From Bacteroidaceae bacterium (GTDB lineage: Bacteria > Bacteroidota > Bacteroidia > Bacteroidales > Bacteroidaceae), in NCBI GenBank assembly GCA_017555845.1, contig JAFZFO010000002.1, positions 1 through 57,193 on the forward strand: 57,193 nucleotides of DNA, read 5' to 3'. The notes beneath the pieces are model-generated. The model was not told where the DNA came from. It was given only the letters and a program-made list of their open reading frames with translations, and ran no database searches. Positions 26,308-35,711 of this stretch are shown piece by piece (position 1 is the stretch's first letter; each line of letters opens with the position of its first letter). The translations under genes were made by a program, and so were the position numbers.

Positions 26308-27261
26308 ATGCGAGTAATCGATTATATAAATTCATCTTCTGACACGGCCTTCTCGTTCGAGGTGCTCCCGCCATTGAAAGGTGTGGGTACGGGTAAACTT
26401 TTTGGGAATATTGACCGTCTGATGGAGTTCAATCCCGGTTATATTAATATTACGACTCATCATAGTGAACCTGTTTACCAGAGTCTTGGCGATGGTACCT
26501 ACAGGCTCGGCTCTATACGCCGCCGTCCCGGAACAGTGGCTGTAGCTGCAGCCATACATCATCGTTATGGTGTTCCCGTGGTTCCACACATCCTTTGCAA
26601 CGGATATACTCTTGAGGATACCGAGTATGCGCTTATAGACCTGCAGCTGTCAGGAATAACCGATATACTGGTGCTTCAGGGCGACAAATGCAAGGGAGAT
26701 GCGAATGCCGCCCCTGCAAAATGCGGCAACAGGTATGCTATAGACCTCCTGCGTCAGGTCAACCGTTTTAATGAGGGATTCTTTGTTGATGGCTCACCAA
26801 TAAAAGAACCAGGAGTACCATTCTCATATGGTGTGGCCTGTTATCCCGAGAAACACGAGGAGGCGCCTAATATGGAGAGTGACCTTGCTGTTCTGAAACA
26901 GAAGGCCGATGAAGGTGCAGCGTATGCAGTTACGCAGATGTTCTTTGACAACAGCAAATATTTTGCTTTTGTAGAGCGTGCAAGGGCTATGGGTATAAAC
27001 ATTCCAATAATACCGGGTATCAAGCCTATACATCGTCTCTCGCAGATGAATATTCTGCCAAAGACATTTCGTGTCGATTTGCCTACTGACCTGGTCAAAG
27101 AGCTTAAAAAGTGCAAGGATGATGCCGCAGTGGCACAGGTGGGTTGTGAATGGGGTGTGCAGCAGTGTAAGGAACTTAAGGAACATGGTGTTCCCAGTCT
27201 GCACTTCTACACTCTCAATGCGTTCGACAGTGTCTATAACATAGCAAAAGCGATATACTGA
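26308..27261 (+). CDS. metF: 5,10-methylenetetrahydrofolate reductase
   Basis: FAD enzyme that makes 5-methyl-tetrahydrofolate for methionine synthesis. 317 residues from the ATG at 26308 (MRVIDYINSS), chosen because the open frame before it starts too close to the promoter. Seen: AFSFEVLPPLKG at the first strand with the conserved Glu, INITTHHSE, VPHILCNGYT, ILVLQGDK and VTQMFFDNSKYFAF, typical blocks of the TIM barrel. It overlaps holB by one base (TGATG). Confidence 0.94.
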   Translation: MRVIDYINSSSDTAFSFEVLPPLKGVGTGKLFGNIDRLMEFNPGYINITTHHSEPVYQSLGDGTYRLGSIRRRPGTVAVAAAIHHRYGVPVVPHILCNGYTLEDTEYALIDLQLSGITDILVLQGDKCKGDANAAPAKCGNRYAIDLLRQVNRFNEGFFVDGSPIKEPGVPFSYGVACYPEKHEEAPNMESDLAVLKQKADEGAAYAVTQMFFDNSKYFAFVERARAMGINIPIIPGIKPIHRLSQMNILPKTFRVDLPTDLVKELKKCKDDAAVAQVGCEWGVQQCKELKEHGVPSLHFYTLNAFDSVYNIAKAIY

Positions 27262-28397
27262 TGGGAGTTTTCTTTAAGGACATTATAGGACAAACGGCTA
27301 TCGTTGACAGGCTGCGCCGCAGTGTCGACGAGAACAAGCTTGCGCATGCCTTGCTCATCAGTGGTCCGCAGGGTAACGGAAAGTTGCCCATTGCCATCGC
27401 TTTGGCCAACTATCTGCTGTGCGGCGGCAGTGGCAATGATGCCTGTGGTGCTTGTCCGGCTTGTGTGAAGTTGAGCAAGTATATACATAGCGACCTGCAC
27501 TTCGTTTTTCCTGTAAAGAAGAAAAAGGGTGGTTCGGACAGTGCTCCGGTCAGTGATGACTACATTGCCGAATGGCGTGATCTGCTTTTGAAGAATCCAT
27601 ATTTCAGTTATGACGACTGGTTGGCAAGACTCGATGTCGAGAACCAGCAGCCGATGATATATGAGCGTGAGAGCAGTGAGATTCTGCATAAGCTCTCTAT
27701 GCAGTCGCGTGAAGGTGGCTGGAAGGTGGTCATCATCTGGTTGCCCGAAAAGATGAAGGAGGCTTGTTCCAATAAATTGTTGAAGATTATAGAGGAACCA
27801 CCGCACAAGACTCTCTTTTTGCTTGTGTCAGAGGAACCTGATAAGATAATCGCTACAATATTGAGCCGTACACAGCGCATCGATGTGCCACGCATTTCGC
27901 AAACCGATATTGAGAATGCGCTGATTTCCCGTTATGGTTTGGCTTTTGACGATGCCAAGGCTGTTGCGCAACAGAGCGCCGGTAATTGGGAGAAGGCAGA
28001 GGAGCAGTTGTCGGTAAGCGAGGAGAAGGCTCTCTATCTCGATCTGTTCATGCAGCTTATGCGTGTAGCTTATGCGCGTAACATACGCGAGATGAAGGCC
28101 TGGAGTGAACAGGTTGCAGCAATGGGACGCGAAAGACAGAAACGCCTGCTCGAATATTGCCAGCGCATGATACGTGAGAATTTCATCATGAACTTCAAGG
28201 ACGATTCAATGCTTTATATGTCGCAGGCCGAGCGTAACTTCTCGGTAAGGTTCTCGCCATTTGTGAACGAGCGCAATATATTTGGCATAATGGAGGAACT
28301 CTCTGAAACCCAAAGACACATAGAACAGAATGTTAATGCAAAAATGGTCTTCTTCGATATGTCGTTGAGGATGATTGTTTGGATAAAAAATAGATAA
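27261..28397 (+). CDS. holB: DNA polymerase III delta' subunit-like AAA+ protein
   Basis: Clamp-loader subunit of the replisome, 378 residues. Seen: FKDIIGQTAIVDRLRRSV at the start, an altered P-loop GPQGNGK followed by L where an ATPase would have Ser or Thr, a zinc module CGGSGNDACGACPAC, KVVIIWLPEKMKEACSNKLLKIIEEPP, and ILSRTQRI as the SRC-like motif with Thr in place of Cys. The P-loop change fits delta', which does not bind ATP. The last 120 residues are the clamp-loader collar. It overlaps metF and abuts ricT without any gap. Confidence 0.88.
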   Translation: MGVFFKDIIGQTAIVDRLRRSVDENKLAHALLISGPQGNGKLPIAIALANYLLCGGSGNDACGACPACVKLSKYIHSDLHFVFPVKKKKGGSDSAPVSDDYIAEWRDLLLKNPYFSYDDWLARLDVENQQPMIYERESSEILHKLSMQSREGGWKVVIIWLPEKMKEACSNKLLKIIEEPPHKTLFLLVSEEPDKIIATILSRTQRIDVPRISQTDIENALISRYGLAFDDAKAVAQQSAGNWEKAEEQLSVSEEKALYLDLFMQLMRVAYARNIREMKAWSEQVAAMGRERQKRLLEYCQRMIRENFIMNFKDDSMLYMSQAERNFSVRFSPFVNERNIFGIMEELSETQRHIEQNVNAKMVFFDMSLRMIVWIKNR

Positions 28398-29561
28398 ATG
28401 GAAAAAAGATATAAGGAGAATAATGGCTGTGCCGGTATATGCTGCAAGGGATGCGGCAAGATGGACGCGCCACTCAATACATTCGATTGGCTTGCAGCGG
28501 TGCCCGGCAATGAGGAGTATACCGACATTGTAGAGGTGCAGTTCAAGAATACACGTAAGGGCTATTACAGGAACAGTAACAATATCCCTTTGCAGAAAGG
28601 CGATATTGTGGCTGTCGAAGCCAGTCCGGGACATGATATCGGCAAGGTCACAATGACCGGCCGCCTTGTGCTGTTGCAGCTGAAGAAGACACGTCTCACT
28701 CCCGAGAGCGAGTTCAAGCGTATATATCGCAAGGCGCGCCCTGTGGATATGGAGAAGTTCGAGGAGGCGAAGGCCCGCGAGCACGATACCATGATACGTT
28801 CGCGTCAGATTGCAAAGGATCTCAACCTTGACATGAAGATTGGAGATGTGGAGTATCAGGGCGATGGTCTCAAGGCCATATTCTATTATATTGCCGATAA
28901 CCGTGTCGATTTCCGCCAGCTCATCAAGGTGCTTGCAGATGTGTTCAAAGTAAAGATTGAGATGAAGCAGATCGGTGCCCGTCAGGAGGCCGGCCGTATC
29001 GGTGGTATCGGCCCATGTGGCAGGGAACTCTGCTGTGCAACTTTCACAACAAACTTTGTATCGGTGTCTACATCGGCTGCCCGTTTCCAGGATGTGTCGT
29101 TGAACCCACAGAAACTTGCAGGACAGTGTGCAAAGCTCAAGTGTTGTCTTAACTACGAGGTTGATGCTTATGTTGAGGCTTCAAAGAGATTGCCACAGCG
29201 TGATATTGAACTGGAGACAAAGGACGGTACATATTACTTCTTCAAGTGTGATATCATGCGCGGTGAGATTACCTATTCAACCGACAAGCATATTCCTGCA
29301 AATCTTGTGACAATTACCGGTCGCAGAGCATTCGCTGTCATTGAGATGAACAAGCGTGGCGAGCGCCCAGATAGCCTGAACAATGAGACTTCGCAGGAGT
29401 CAAAACGCTCTGTTGACCTGTTGGAACAGGAGAATATCAACCGTTTCGATTCGGTTCAGCGAAACAACAAGAAACGTCGTAAAGGTGGTGGTAACCGTCA
29501 CGACTCAAAGAAAGGAAATGGCAAGAGAGATAAAGATAAAGGGGCTTCTGCTGAAGGCTAA
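28398..29561 (+). CDS. ricT: PSP1-domain protein, RicT (YaaT) homologue
   Basis: A 387-residue cytosolic protein with the PSP1 C-terminal domain. In Bacillus the homologue is part of the Y-complex that directs RNase Y cleavage and holds Fe-S clusters. Seen: N-terminal Cys cluster (CAGICCKGCGKM), the core VEVQFKNTRKGYYRN, and the conserved cysteines of GPCGRELCC (Cys207, 212, 213) and AKLKCCLNYE. The tail of about 70 residues is low-complexity and basic (NNKKRRKGGGNRHDSKKGNG). It starts on the base after holB, and its last 44 bp overlap gldH. Confidence 0.9.
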   Translation: MEKRYKENNGCAGICCKGCGKMDAPLNTFDWLAAVPGNEEYTDIVEVQFKNTRKGYYRNSNNIPLQKGDIVAVEASPGHDIGKVTMTGRLVLLQLKKTRLTPESEFKRIYRKARPVDMEKFEEAKAREHDTMIRSRQIAKDLNLDMKIGDVEYQGDGLKAIFYYIADNRVDFRQLIKVLADVFKVKIEMKQIGARQEAGRIGGIGPCGRELCCATFTTNFVSVSTSAARFQDVSLNPQKLAGQCAKLKCCLNYEVDAYVEASKRLPQRDIELETKDGTYYFFKCDIMRGEITYSTDKHIPANLVTITGRRAFAVIEMNKRGERPDSLNNETSQESKRSVDLLEQENINRFDSVQRNNKKRRKGGGNRHDSKKGNGKRDKDKGASAEG

Positions 29562-30015
29562 GGCCCTTCTGCTTGTCGCTTTCCTGCTTGTGTCATGTGA
29601 TGGTACTGTCTACCATCGCTTTGTGCAGGTTGACAGGGCCGGTTGGGCTACTGAGGATACTCTCTCGTTTTGCTATGAAGGCTCTGCCATTGCTTCTGCA
29701 TCGGAGATGGATGTTGCGCTCCAGGTCCGCTATGGAGCCGATTACAGATATCAGAACCTCTATCTGCGCCTTGAGACATTCAGGGCAGACAGTTCGTTGT
29801 TGTCTGTAGATACCTTGTGTTGCAGAATGTTCGATGATGATGGCCGCCGCTTGGGCAGTATTGTAGGTACTTTATACCAGAATGCAAGTGAGGGCAGGCC
29901 ATTGACTGCATTATGCACCGATACCCTTATCCTTAAAGTGACGCATGTTATGGGCGAGAATCCCTTGCGTGGTGTCCTTGATGTCGGTGTGATGTTGGCC
30001 GAGACCGGCAGATAA
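29518..30015 (+). CDS. gldH: Gliding motility/T9SS-associated lipoprotein GldH
   Basis: An outer-membrane-linked lipoprotein required for gliding in Flavobacterium. 165 residues from the ATG at 29518, which is preceded by AAAGGAA and gives a proper lipoprotein signal: basic start, hydrophobic core and lipobox LVSC with Cys27. The body shows the family pattern VYHRFVQVDRAGWATEDTLSF and repeated beta strands (YQNLYLRLETF, PLRGVLDVGVML). It overlaps ricT by 44 bp in another frame. Three D-T-L tripeptides match the Bacteroidetes O-glycosylation sequon. The next gene, rodA, converges with only 9 bp between stops and no visible terminator. Confidence 0.9.
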   Translation: MAREIKIKGLLLKAKALLLVAFLLVSCDGTVYHRFVQVDRAGWATEDTLSFCYEGSAIASASEMDVALQVRYGADYRYQNLYLRLETFRADSSLLSVDTLCCRMFDDDGRRLGSIVGTLYQNASEGRPLTALCTDTLILKVTHVMGENPLRGVLDVGVMLAETGR

Positions 30016-30024
30016 TATTCGCTT

Positions 30025-31485
30025 CTATCGTTCCCTGTCTGCGTCTATTCTAAGGAAAATAGAGAGCAGGATAGTGAAGCCAAGGAATGAAGATCCACCA
30101 TAGCTGAAGAATGGTAATGGAATTCCAATTACCGGTACAAGTCCAAGCACCATGCCGATGTTTATGGTAAAGTGCAGAAAGAAGATGGAGGCTATGGCAT
30201 AGCCGTAGGCTCTGGCAAAACGGTCGTTCTGCCGTTCGGCAAGGTGTATTATCCTCAATATGAAGAATATGAACATTGTCATTACGAACACCGAGCCTAC
30301 AAATCCCTGTTCTTCGCCTATTGTGCAGAAAATGAAGTCTGTGTCCTGTTCCGGTACATAGTTGAGCTTTGTCTGTGTTCCGTTAAGGAATCCCTTCCCG
30401 AAAACTCCTCCCGAGCCTATTGCAATCTTCGACTGGTGTACGTTGTATCCGGCACCGTTCAGTTCCTCCTTAAGTCCCAAAAGCACTTCAATCCTCACTT
30501 TCTGATGGGGCTTGAGCACGTTGTGCATAACGTAATTGCAGGAGTAGTTGAATGCGATTGCTCCAATGATGTATATGGCAACCCATATGTTCCTTTTTTC
30601 TTTGCGTAGCCTTATCTGTAACAGCAGATATATCACATTGAATGCAAGCAGCAGATATTGGACTGTCATTATGTTGAACTCCACCAGATATATTGCAACC
30701 CAATATGAACATAATGTCATCAAGGCATTTGTTGTGAGCAGGACTGTGAATGTCTTGTTGTTTTTGCACCAGAACTTCACAACAGCTATGGATATGATCT
30801 GTATAATTATTGTCGGGGCATATTGTCCTATGCTTACCGGCAATTTGGACATAAGTTCGCTGTCATACTTTATTCCAACGACAAAGTATATTATGGCGCT
30901 GACTGCTGCAAGCAGGAATATACCGGTCATGCCTTCGCGGTAAAGGACAAGGAACAGTGCCAGGTATACCAATGCGCTACCGGTCTCTTTCTGGGCCATG
31001 ATTATGATCATTGGCAGGAGTATTATGCCGACAGCTTTCAGGAAGTCCTCGTTGTTGCTTATCTTGAACTCTCTGCGGCCGATGAATGCCGACAGCATCA
31101 GTGCTGTGGCAAACTTCATGAATTCGGCTGGCTGTATTCTGATTGAACCGGCTGAGATCCATGAGCGTGAACCCTTGATGTCCGTCGCAATGAAAATTGT
31201 GACGAGGCCAAGCAGCATTGTTGCAGCGTAGATTATGGGGGAAAGGTTGCGGTATGTGTGTTTGGGTATGCACATCATTATAAATCCGGCAAACAATGAT
31301 ATTCCCATCCACATAGCCTGCTTGCCACTTCTCTCTCCCTGATTGAAGAAGTCGGCGATTCCAGTGTCTATGTAGCTGTGTGTAGAGCCGCATATTGCCA
31401 GCCAACCCATTGTGGCAAGCAATGCGAACAATACTATTGTCCACCAGTCAATGCGTTTTATTATGCTATCTCTCGTCCTTTCCAT
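30025..31485 (-). CDS. rodA: Rod-shape peptidoglycan glycosyltransferase RodA (SEDS)
   Basis: Polymerises lipid II for cell elongation together with the PBP2 encoded just before it. 486 residues, against about 370 for E. coli RodA. Seen: IKGSRSWISAGSIRIQPAEFMKFA, the LKPHQKVRIEVLLG extracytoplasmic motif, GSGGVFGKGFLNGTQTKLNYVPEQ followed by the TDFIFCTIGEE catalytic segment, and the PVIGIPLPFFSYGGSS end. The extra length is about 100 residues with about four added hydrophobic segments (about residues 225-320). Its start overlaps the end of mrdA by 20 bp. Last gene of the purH-mre-rod operon. Confidence 0.94.
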   Translation of the reverse strand: MERTRDSIIKRIDWWTIVLFALLATMGWLAICGSTHSYIDTGIADFFNQGERSGKQAMWMGISLFAGFIMMCIPKHTYRNLSPIIYAATMLLGLVTIFIATDIKGSRSWISAGSIRIQPAEFMKFATALMLSAFIGRREFKISNNEDFLKAVGIILLPMIIIMAQKETGSALVYLALFLVLYREGMTGIFLLAAVSAIIYFVVGIKYDSELMSKLPVSIGQYAPTIIIQIISIAVVKFWCKNNKTFTVLLTTNALMTLCSYWVAIYLVEFNIMTVQYLLLAFNVIYLLLQIRLRKEKRNIWVAIYIIGAIAFNYSCNYVMHNVLKPHQKVRIEVLLGLKEELNGAGYNVHQSKIAIGSGGVFGKGFLNGTQTKLNYVPEQDTDFIFCTIGEEQGFVGSVFVMTMFIFFILRIIHLAERQNDRFARAYGYAIASIFFLHFTINIGMVLGLVPVIGIPLPFFSYGGSSFLGFTILLSIFLRIDADRER

Positions 31486-33310
31486 AGTAAATCTTCTTCT
31501 TGCTGATGGTCTCTGCTTTCTTTTCGCTCTCCTCGCTCAGGCTTCCGGTCAGATATTTCTCCATCATCAGTGCTCCGATGGGAACACCATATTCTGCTCC
31601 GAAACCACCATTCTCGACATATACCGATATGGCAATCTTCGGTGCATCCATTGGTGCAAAGCCAAGGAATACCGAGTGGTCCTTGCCCTTATTCTCGGCG
31701 GTACCTGTCTTTCCGCATATGTCAAGGCCCGGGATGTTCGCAGCACGGCAAGTACCGTCAATGACTGCGTGGCGCATACCTTTTATGACCTCCTCATATG
31801 ATGCGGCGCTTACCATTGTGCTTTTGGGAGTGAGGTATTTGCTTGCAATGGTGTCGTTTTCGACCTCCTTTACAATATGTGGGATAATATATTTTCCTCT
31901 GTTCGCAATGGTCGCTCCAAGGTTGGCAATCTGCAGCGGAGTGAGTGTTACCTCTCCCTGGCCGATTGATATGCTTATGACTGTGACTGCGCGCCAATAG
32001 TTGCCGTAGTGGCGGGTATAATATTCGGCATTTGGTATCATGCCTCGTACCTCGCCCGGAAGGTCTACGCCAAGCGCATAGCCAAAGCCCATTGACACCA
32101 TATAGTCACGCCACACGTTCATTGCTGCTTTGGTGCCTCCATATTTGCTCATGCCGAACATCTTGTGCAATCCCCAACAGAAATAGGCGTTGCACGATGT
32201 TCCTATAGCCTCTTTCAGTGCCGTGGGCGAGGAGTGTGCGTGGCATCCCAATTTGAACTTGTTGAAAATGAAGCCTCCGTGACAAGGGAATGCTGTCTGT
32301 GGCGTTACTACGCCCTCTTCAAGGAACATGGCTGCCTGTGATGTCTTGAATGTAGATCCCGGAGGGTATGTTCCCATTATGGCGCGGTTGAGCAGGGGCT
32401 TGTTCTTATCGCTCGACAGTGCCTTGTGATTTTTTCCTCTGTCGCGGCCGGTAAGCAATGTTGGATCGTATGATGGCGATGAAACCATGCATAGAATCTC
32501 TCCGCTCTCGGGCTCTATGGCAACGATACTGCCGATCTTGTTCTTGAGCAGATGCTCGCCAAGCATCTGCAGTTCAATGTCAAGGCTCAAAGTCAGGTTT
32601 TTGCCTCTTACCGCAGGCGTGTCGAGTGCACCCTCTTGGTATTTTCCCTGTATTCGTCCATGAGCATCACGCAACAGTACCTCGGTACCTTTTTCTCCAC
32701 GTAGCTGCTTCTCATACGAAGCCTCAAGACCTTGTGTGCCTATATAGTCGCCACGTTGATAGTATGAGTCCTTGTCTATGTGTCTTTGTGAAACCTCTCC
32801 AATGTCGCCGAACAGTACGCCTGCGACGCCGTGGTTGTATTGTCTTACGTATCTTTTGCGAATGTAGAAACCCTTGAAAAGGAAGTTCTTCTCCTGGAAG
32901 ACCGCGAAATCTTCCATTGGAATCTGCGTCATGAAGACCTGTTCGGTGTAGTTCGAGAATCCGGGATTGTGTTTCTTGTTCCTTACACGCTCCATTCGTG
33001 CCCCGAACTCCTCCAAAGTGATGTTCAATGTTTTGCAGAGCTCCAGTGTGTCGAGTCCTTTGATTTCTCGTGGTACGAACGTGATGTCATATGCGGGTTT
33101 GTTGTATACGAGCAACTCTCCATTACGGTCATACATCTGTCCGCGTGAGGGGTATATGGTTTTCTTGTAGAAGGCATTGCTGTCGGCCTTGCTCTTGTAC
33201 TCATCGTTGGATATCTGCAGTGAAAAGAGCTGGGTGATGTATGTAATGAATATCAGCAGGACAATGCCCGACAATATGTATTTACGGCTTTCGTAGCTGT
33301 TGTCTTTCAT
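31466..33310 (-). CDS. mrdA: Penicillin-binding protein 2 (elongasome transpeptidase)
   Basis: Cross-links new glycan strands during elongation, in complex with RodA. 614 residues from the ATG at 33310 (MKDNSYESRKYIL), 4 bp after mreD; the frame could start at 33343 inside mreD. Seen: one N-terminal membrane anchor (about 9-28), the non-catalytic pedestal domain, and the transpeptidase with SxxK as STFK (about Ser319), SxN as SCN (about 370) and KTG in CGKTGTAENKG (about 533). Order and overlap with mreD and rodA are the usual Bacteroidetes arrangement. Confidence 0.95.
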   Translation of the reverse strand: MKDNSYESRKYILSGIVLLIFITYITQLFSLQISNDEYKSKADSNAFYKKTIYPSRGQMYDRNGELLVYNKPAYDITFVPREIKGLDTLELCKTLNITLEEFGARMERVRNKKHNPGFSNYTEQVFMTQIPMEDFAVFQEKNFLFKGFYIRKRYVRQYNHGVAGVLFGDIGEVSQRHIDKDSYYQRGDYIGTQGLEASYEKQLRGEKGTEVLLRDAHGRIQGKYQEGALDTPAVRGKNLTLSLDIELQMLGEHLLKNKIGSIVAIEPESGEILCMVSSPSYDPTLLTGRDRGKNHKALSSDKNKPLLNRAIMGTYPPGSTFKTSQAAMFLEEGVVTPQTAFPCHGGFIFNKFKLGCHAHSSPTALKEAIGTSCNAYFCWGLHKMFGMSKYGGTKAAMNVWRDYMVSMGFGYALGVDLPGEVRGMIPNAEYYTRHYGNYWRAVTVISISIGQGEVTLTPLQIANLGATIANRGKYIIPHIVKEVENDTIASKYLTPKSTMVSAASYEEVIKGMRHAVIDGTCRAANIPGLDICGKTGTAENKGKDHSVFLGFAPMDAPKIAISVYVENGGFGAEYGVPIGALMMEKYLTGSLSEESEKKAETISKKKIYYGKDER

Positions 33311-33314
33311 ATTG

Positions 33315-33818
33315 TCATCTGTTTGGCGAGAAGAATTCCGCAACTACCACGAAAAGCATGGTAAGTGCTGTGCTGCCGGCGGTGCTGATTAGCAGTGTAG
33401 TGAAGTGTCTCACGGCAAATACCTCGAGGGGGAATAACACTGCGTAGAATATCGATACGCAAATGATGGCGTATACAAGGTAGCCTCCCCATTTAAGGCT
33501 TTTTACTCCGGGGATGAAGTCATCGGGCAGTCCTTTGTGGGTGAATGCGGCAAGGATGTATTTGCGGGAGAACGCCATGGCTGTTGCTGCCGCAGAATGA
33601 ATACCGGGGGTGTTGCAGAACATGTCTGTTACAATACCGAACAGGAATCCCCATATTATCATTTCGTTCTGTGTAGTGTGTCGCGGCAGTTTCAACAGGA
33701 AGATTGCAAATATACAGGCAGTGGCATAACCAAACAGATGTATCTGGCTGAAGATGATAACCTGTGCCAAAGCGAGCAGCACAAAGTTTCTTGTACGTAT
33801 GAGAGTCTTGCTTGTCAT
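33315..33818 (-). CDS. mreD: Rod-shape-determining protein MreD
   Basis: A 167-residue inner-membrane protein of the elongasome with five or six hydrophobic helices (LVLLALAQVIIFSQIHLFGY at the start). Sequence conservation in MreD is low; the call rests on size, topology and its place between mreC and mrdA. It starts 4 bp after mreC. Confidence 0.9.
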   Translation of the reverse strand: MTSKTLIRTRNFVLLALAQVIIFSQIHLFGYATACIFAIFLLKLPRHTTQNEMIIWGFLFGIVTDMFCNTPGIHSAAATAMAFSRKYILAAFTHKGLPDDFIPGVKSLKWGGYLVYAIICVSIFYAVLFPLEVFAVRHFTTLLISTAGSTALTMLFVVVAEFFSPNR

Positions 33819-33822
33819 TTAT

Positions 33823-34659
33823 TCAGTAGATGCCTTCTTCAAGTTTCTCCTGTTCTTCTCTGTTGCTGTGTCCTACAACGAAGACATTGTCAATGTCGGC
33901 AAAGTCGACGAACAGTTCCACGCGGGCGCGGTATGATTGTCCGTCTGCCGAATCTTCCAGTTTCTCTATCCTGCCCAATGGAATACCGGCCGGGAATATT
34001 GATGAGAAACCGCTTGTGTAGACAGTGTCTCCCATTTCGAACAGTTCATAGCGTGGCAGGTCGATGAGGTAGGAGTGGCGGATGTCCTTTCCGTCCCATT
34101 TGAGGGTACACAAGGTGTTGTCATTTACCTTACAGCTGATAATGCTCTTGCTGTTCAGCAATGGAAGTACGACTGTGAAATTGTCCGATGAGGTGAATGT
34201 CACTCCAATTACGCCCTTACTGTTGAATACGCCCATCTGGTTGTCAACGCCTTGCATTATACCCTTGTCAAGTGTAATGTAGTTGTCGACCTTGTTGATG
34301 GAGCTGTTTACAACCCTTGCTGTCTTGTAGTAGAAGCCGTCGTTGTTCCGGGCATTTCCAATGCTTGCGATTGATGCGCTGTCCTCGTACTCCCTCAGTC
34401 GGGCCTTGAGTGACTCGACCTCATTTATCAGTTCATTGTTGTGGTCGACGAGTGTCCGGTTTTCTGTCTTGAGACCAAAGTAGCTGTCGACATCGGTTAT
34501 TGCAGAATAGATGTTTCCTGCAATGCTGTTGGCCGATGTAAACATTGTCGCCTTCTGGTAATTGTTGAAACAGACAATAAGCACAAAACTGATTCCCTCC
34601 AATAGCAGGAAAAGGAACCAGTGATTGTGCTTAATTAGAATATCCAGTATCGACCGCAC
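33823..34659 (-). CDS. mreC: Rod-shape-determining protein MreC
   Basis: A bitopic membrane protein that links MreB to PBP2 and RodA in the periplasm. 278 residues: an N-terminal helix (about 15-31), a coiled-coil (about 65-95, ENRTLVDHNNELINEVESL) and a beta-rich C-terminal domain with GVVNS-like ARVVNSSINKVDNYITLDKG, GVIGVTF and YTSGFSSIFPAGIPLG. It follows mreB after 15 bp. Confidence 0.94.
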   Translation of the reverse strand: MRSILDILIKHNHWFLFLLLEGISFVLIVCFNNYQKATMFTSANSIAGNIYSAITDVDSYFGLKTENRTLVDHNNELINEVESLKARLREYEDSASIASIGNARNNDGFYYKTARVVNSSINKVDNYITLDKGIMQGVDNQMGVFNSKGVIGVTFTSSDNFTVVLPLLNSKSIISCKVNDNTLCTLKWDGKDIRHSYLIDLPRYELFEMGDTVYTSGFSSIFPAGIPLGRIEKLEDSADGQSYRARVELFVDFADIDNVFVVGHSNREEQEKLEEGIY

Positions 34660-34674
34660 GATGTTCTGTCTTTA

Positions 34675-35691
34675 TTATCTCATCAAGAATGGATAAGTGA
34701 GGTCGTTGAGCGCGAGTGATGTACCCTTTGCAACACAGTAGAGAGGATTCTCTGCGATGTGGAAAGGAATGTTGATCTTGTTCGACAAGCGCTTGTCCAA
34801 ACCTCTCAGCAATGCGCCGCCACCTGCAAGGTAGATGCCGTTGTGTACGATGTCGGCATACAGCTCCGGTGGTGTCTGCTCGAGTGCGCTGATGATGGCG
34901 TTCTCAATCTTGATGATGGATTTGTCAATACAGTGTGCAATCTCCTGATAGCATACAGGTACCTCGATAGGCATTGCTGTTATGCGGTTAGGACCGTGTA
35001 CAACGTAGTCCTGTGGAGCCTCGTCGCCAAGGTCTGTGAGGGCTGAACCTACGTGGATCTTGATACGCTCGGCCATACGCTCGCTGACACGTACATTGTG
35101 CTGGCGGCTCATGTAGTCCTGGATGTCGGCTGTGAAGTCGTCACCTGCTGTGCGCAATGAACCGTTCGAAACGATACCGCCAAGTGAAATCACGGCGATT
35201 TCGGTAGAACCACCACCTATGTCAACCACCATGTTGCCCTCAGGTGCGGTCACGTCAAGACCGATACCGAGAGCCGATGCCATTGGCTCGTAAATGAGAT
35301 ATACGTCACGTGCGCCGGCGTGCTCTGCAGAGTCGCGTACGGCACGGAGCTCAACCTCGGTAGAGCCATAAGGCACGCCAATCACCATTCTGAGTGATGG
35401 AGTGAACAGCTTGCTGCCCATATTTACCTTCTCGATGAAACCGCGCATCATCATTTCGCAAGCGTAGAAGTCTGCGATGACACCGTCTCTCAAAGGACGT
35501 ATGGTCTGTATGTTAGGGTTGGTCTTCTCGTGCATCTGTTTTGCCTTCTTACCAACAGCAATCATCTTTTTTGTTCCGTCGATGGCTACAACCGATGGCT
35601 CGTCAACGACAATCTTGCCGTCGTATGAAACGATGGTGTTGGCTGTACCCAAGTCAATGGCAACATCTTTTGTAAATGAAAATAGACCCAT
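34675..35691 (-). CDS. mreB: Actin-like cell-shape protein MreB
   Basis: Cytosolic actin homologue that forms membrane-bound filaments and positions wall synthesis. 338 residues, normal length. Seen: phosphate-1 motif DLGTANTIV (from Asp13), VIGVPYGSTEVE, phosphate-2 motif VDIGGGSTEIAVISLGG and the adenosine motif GIYLAGGGALLRGLD. A short amphipathic N-terminus (MGLFSFTKD) fits membrane contact. It follows purH after 20 bp in the same operon. Confidence 0.97.
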   Translation of the reverse strand: MGLFSFTKDVAIDLGTANTIVSYDGKIVVDEPSVVAIDGTKKMIAVGKKAKQMHEKTNPNIQTIRPLRDGVIADFYACEMMMRGFIEKVNMGSKLFTPSLRMVIGVPYGSTEVELRAVRDSAEHAGARDVYLIYEPMASALGIGLDVTAPEGNMVVDIGGGSTEIAVISLGGIVSNGSLRTAGDDFTADIQDYMSRQHNVRVSERMAERIKIHVGSALTDLGDEAPQDYVVHGPNRITAMPIEVPVCYQEIAHCIDKSIIKIENAIISALEQTPPELYADIVHNGIYLAGGGALLRGLDKRLSNKINIPFHIAENPLYCVAKGTSLALNDLTYPFLMR

Positions 35692-35711
35692 TTTCCTGAA
35701 TTCGTTTAAAA

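Noticed and set aside
28206..28784. 192-residue minus-strand ORF spanning holB and ricT
   Set aside because: It crosses the boundary of two well-supported genes on the other strand and shows no protein family features.
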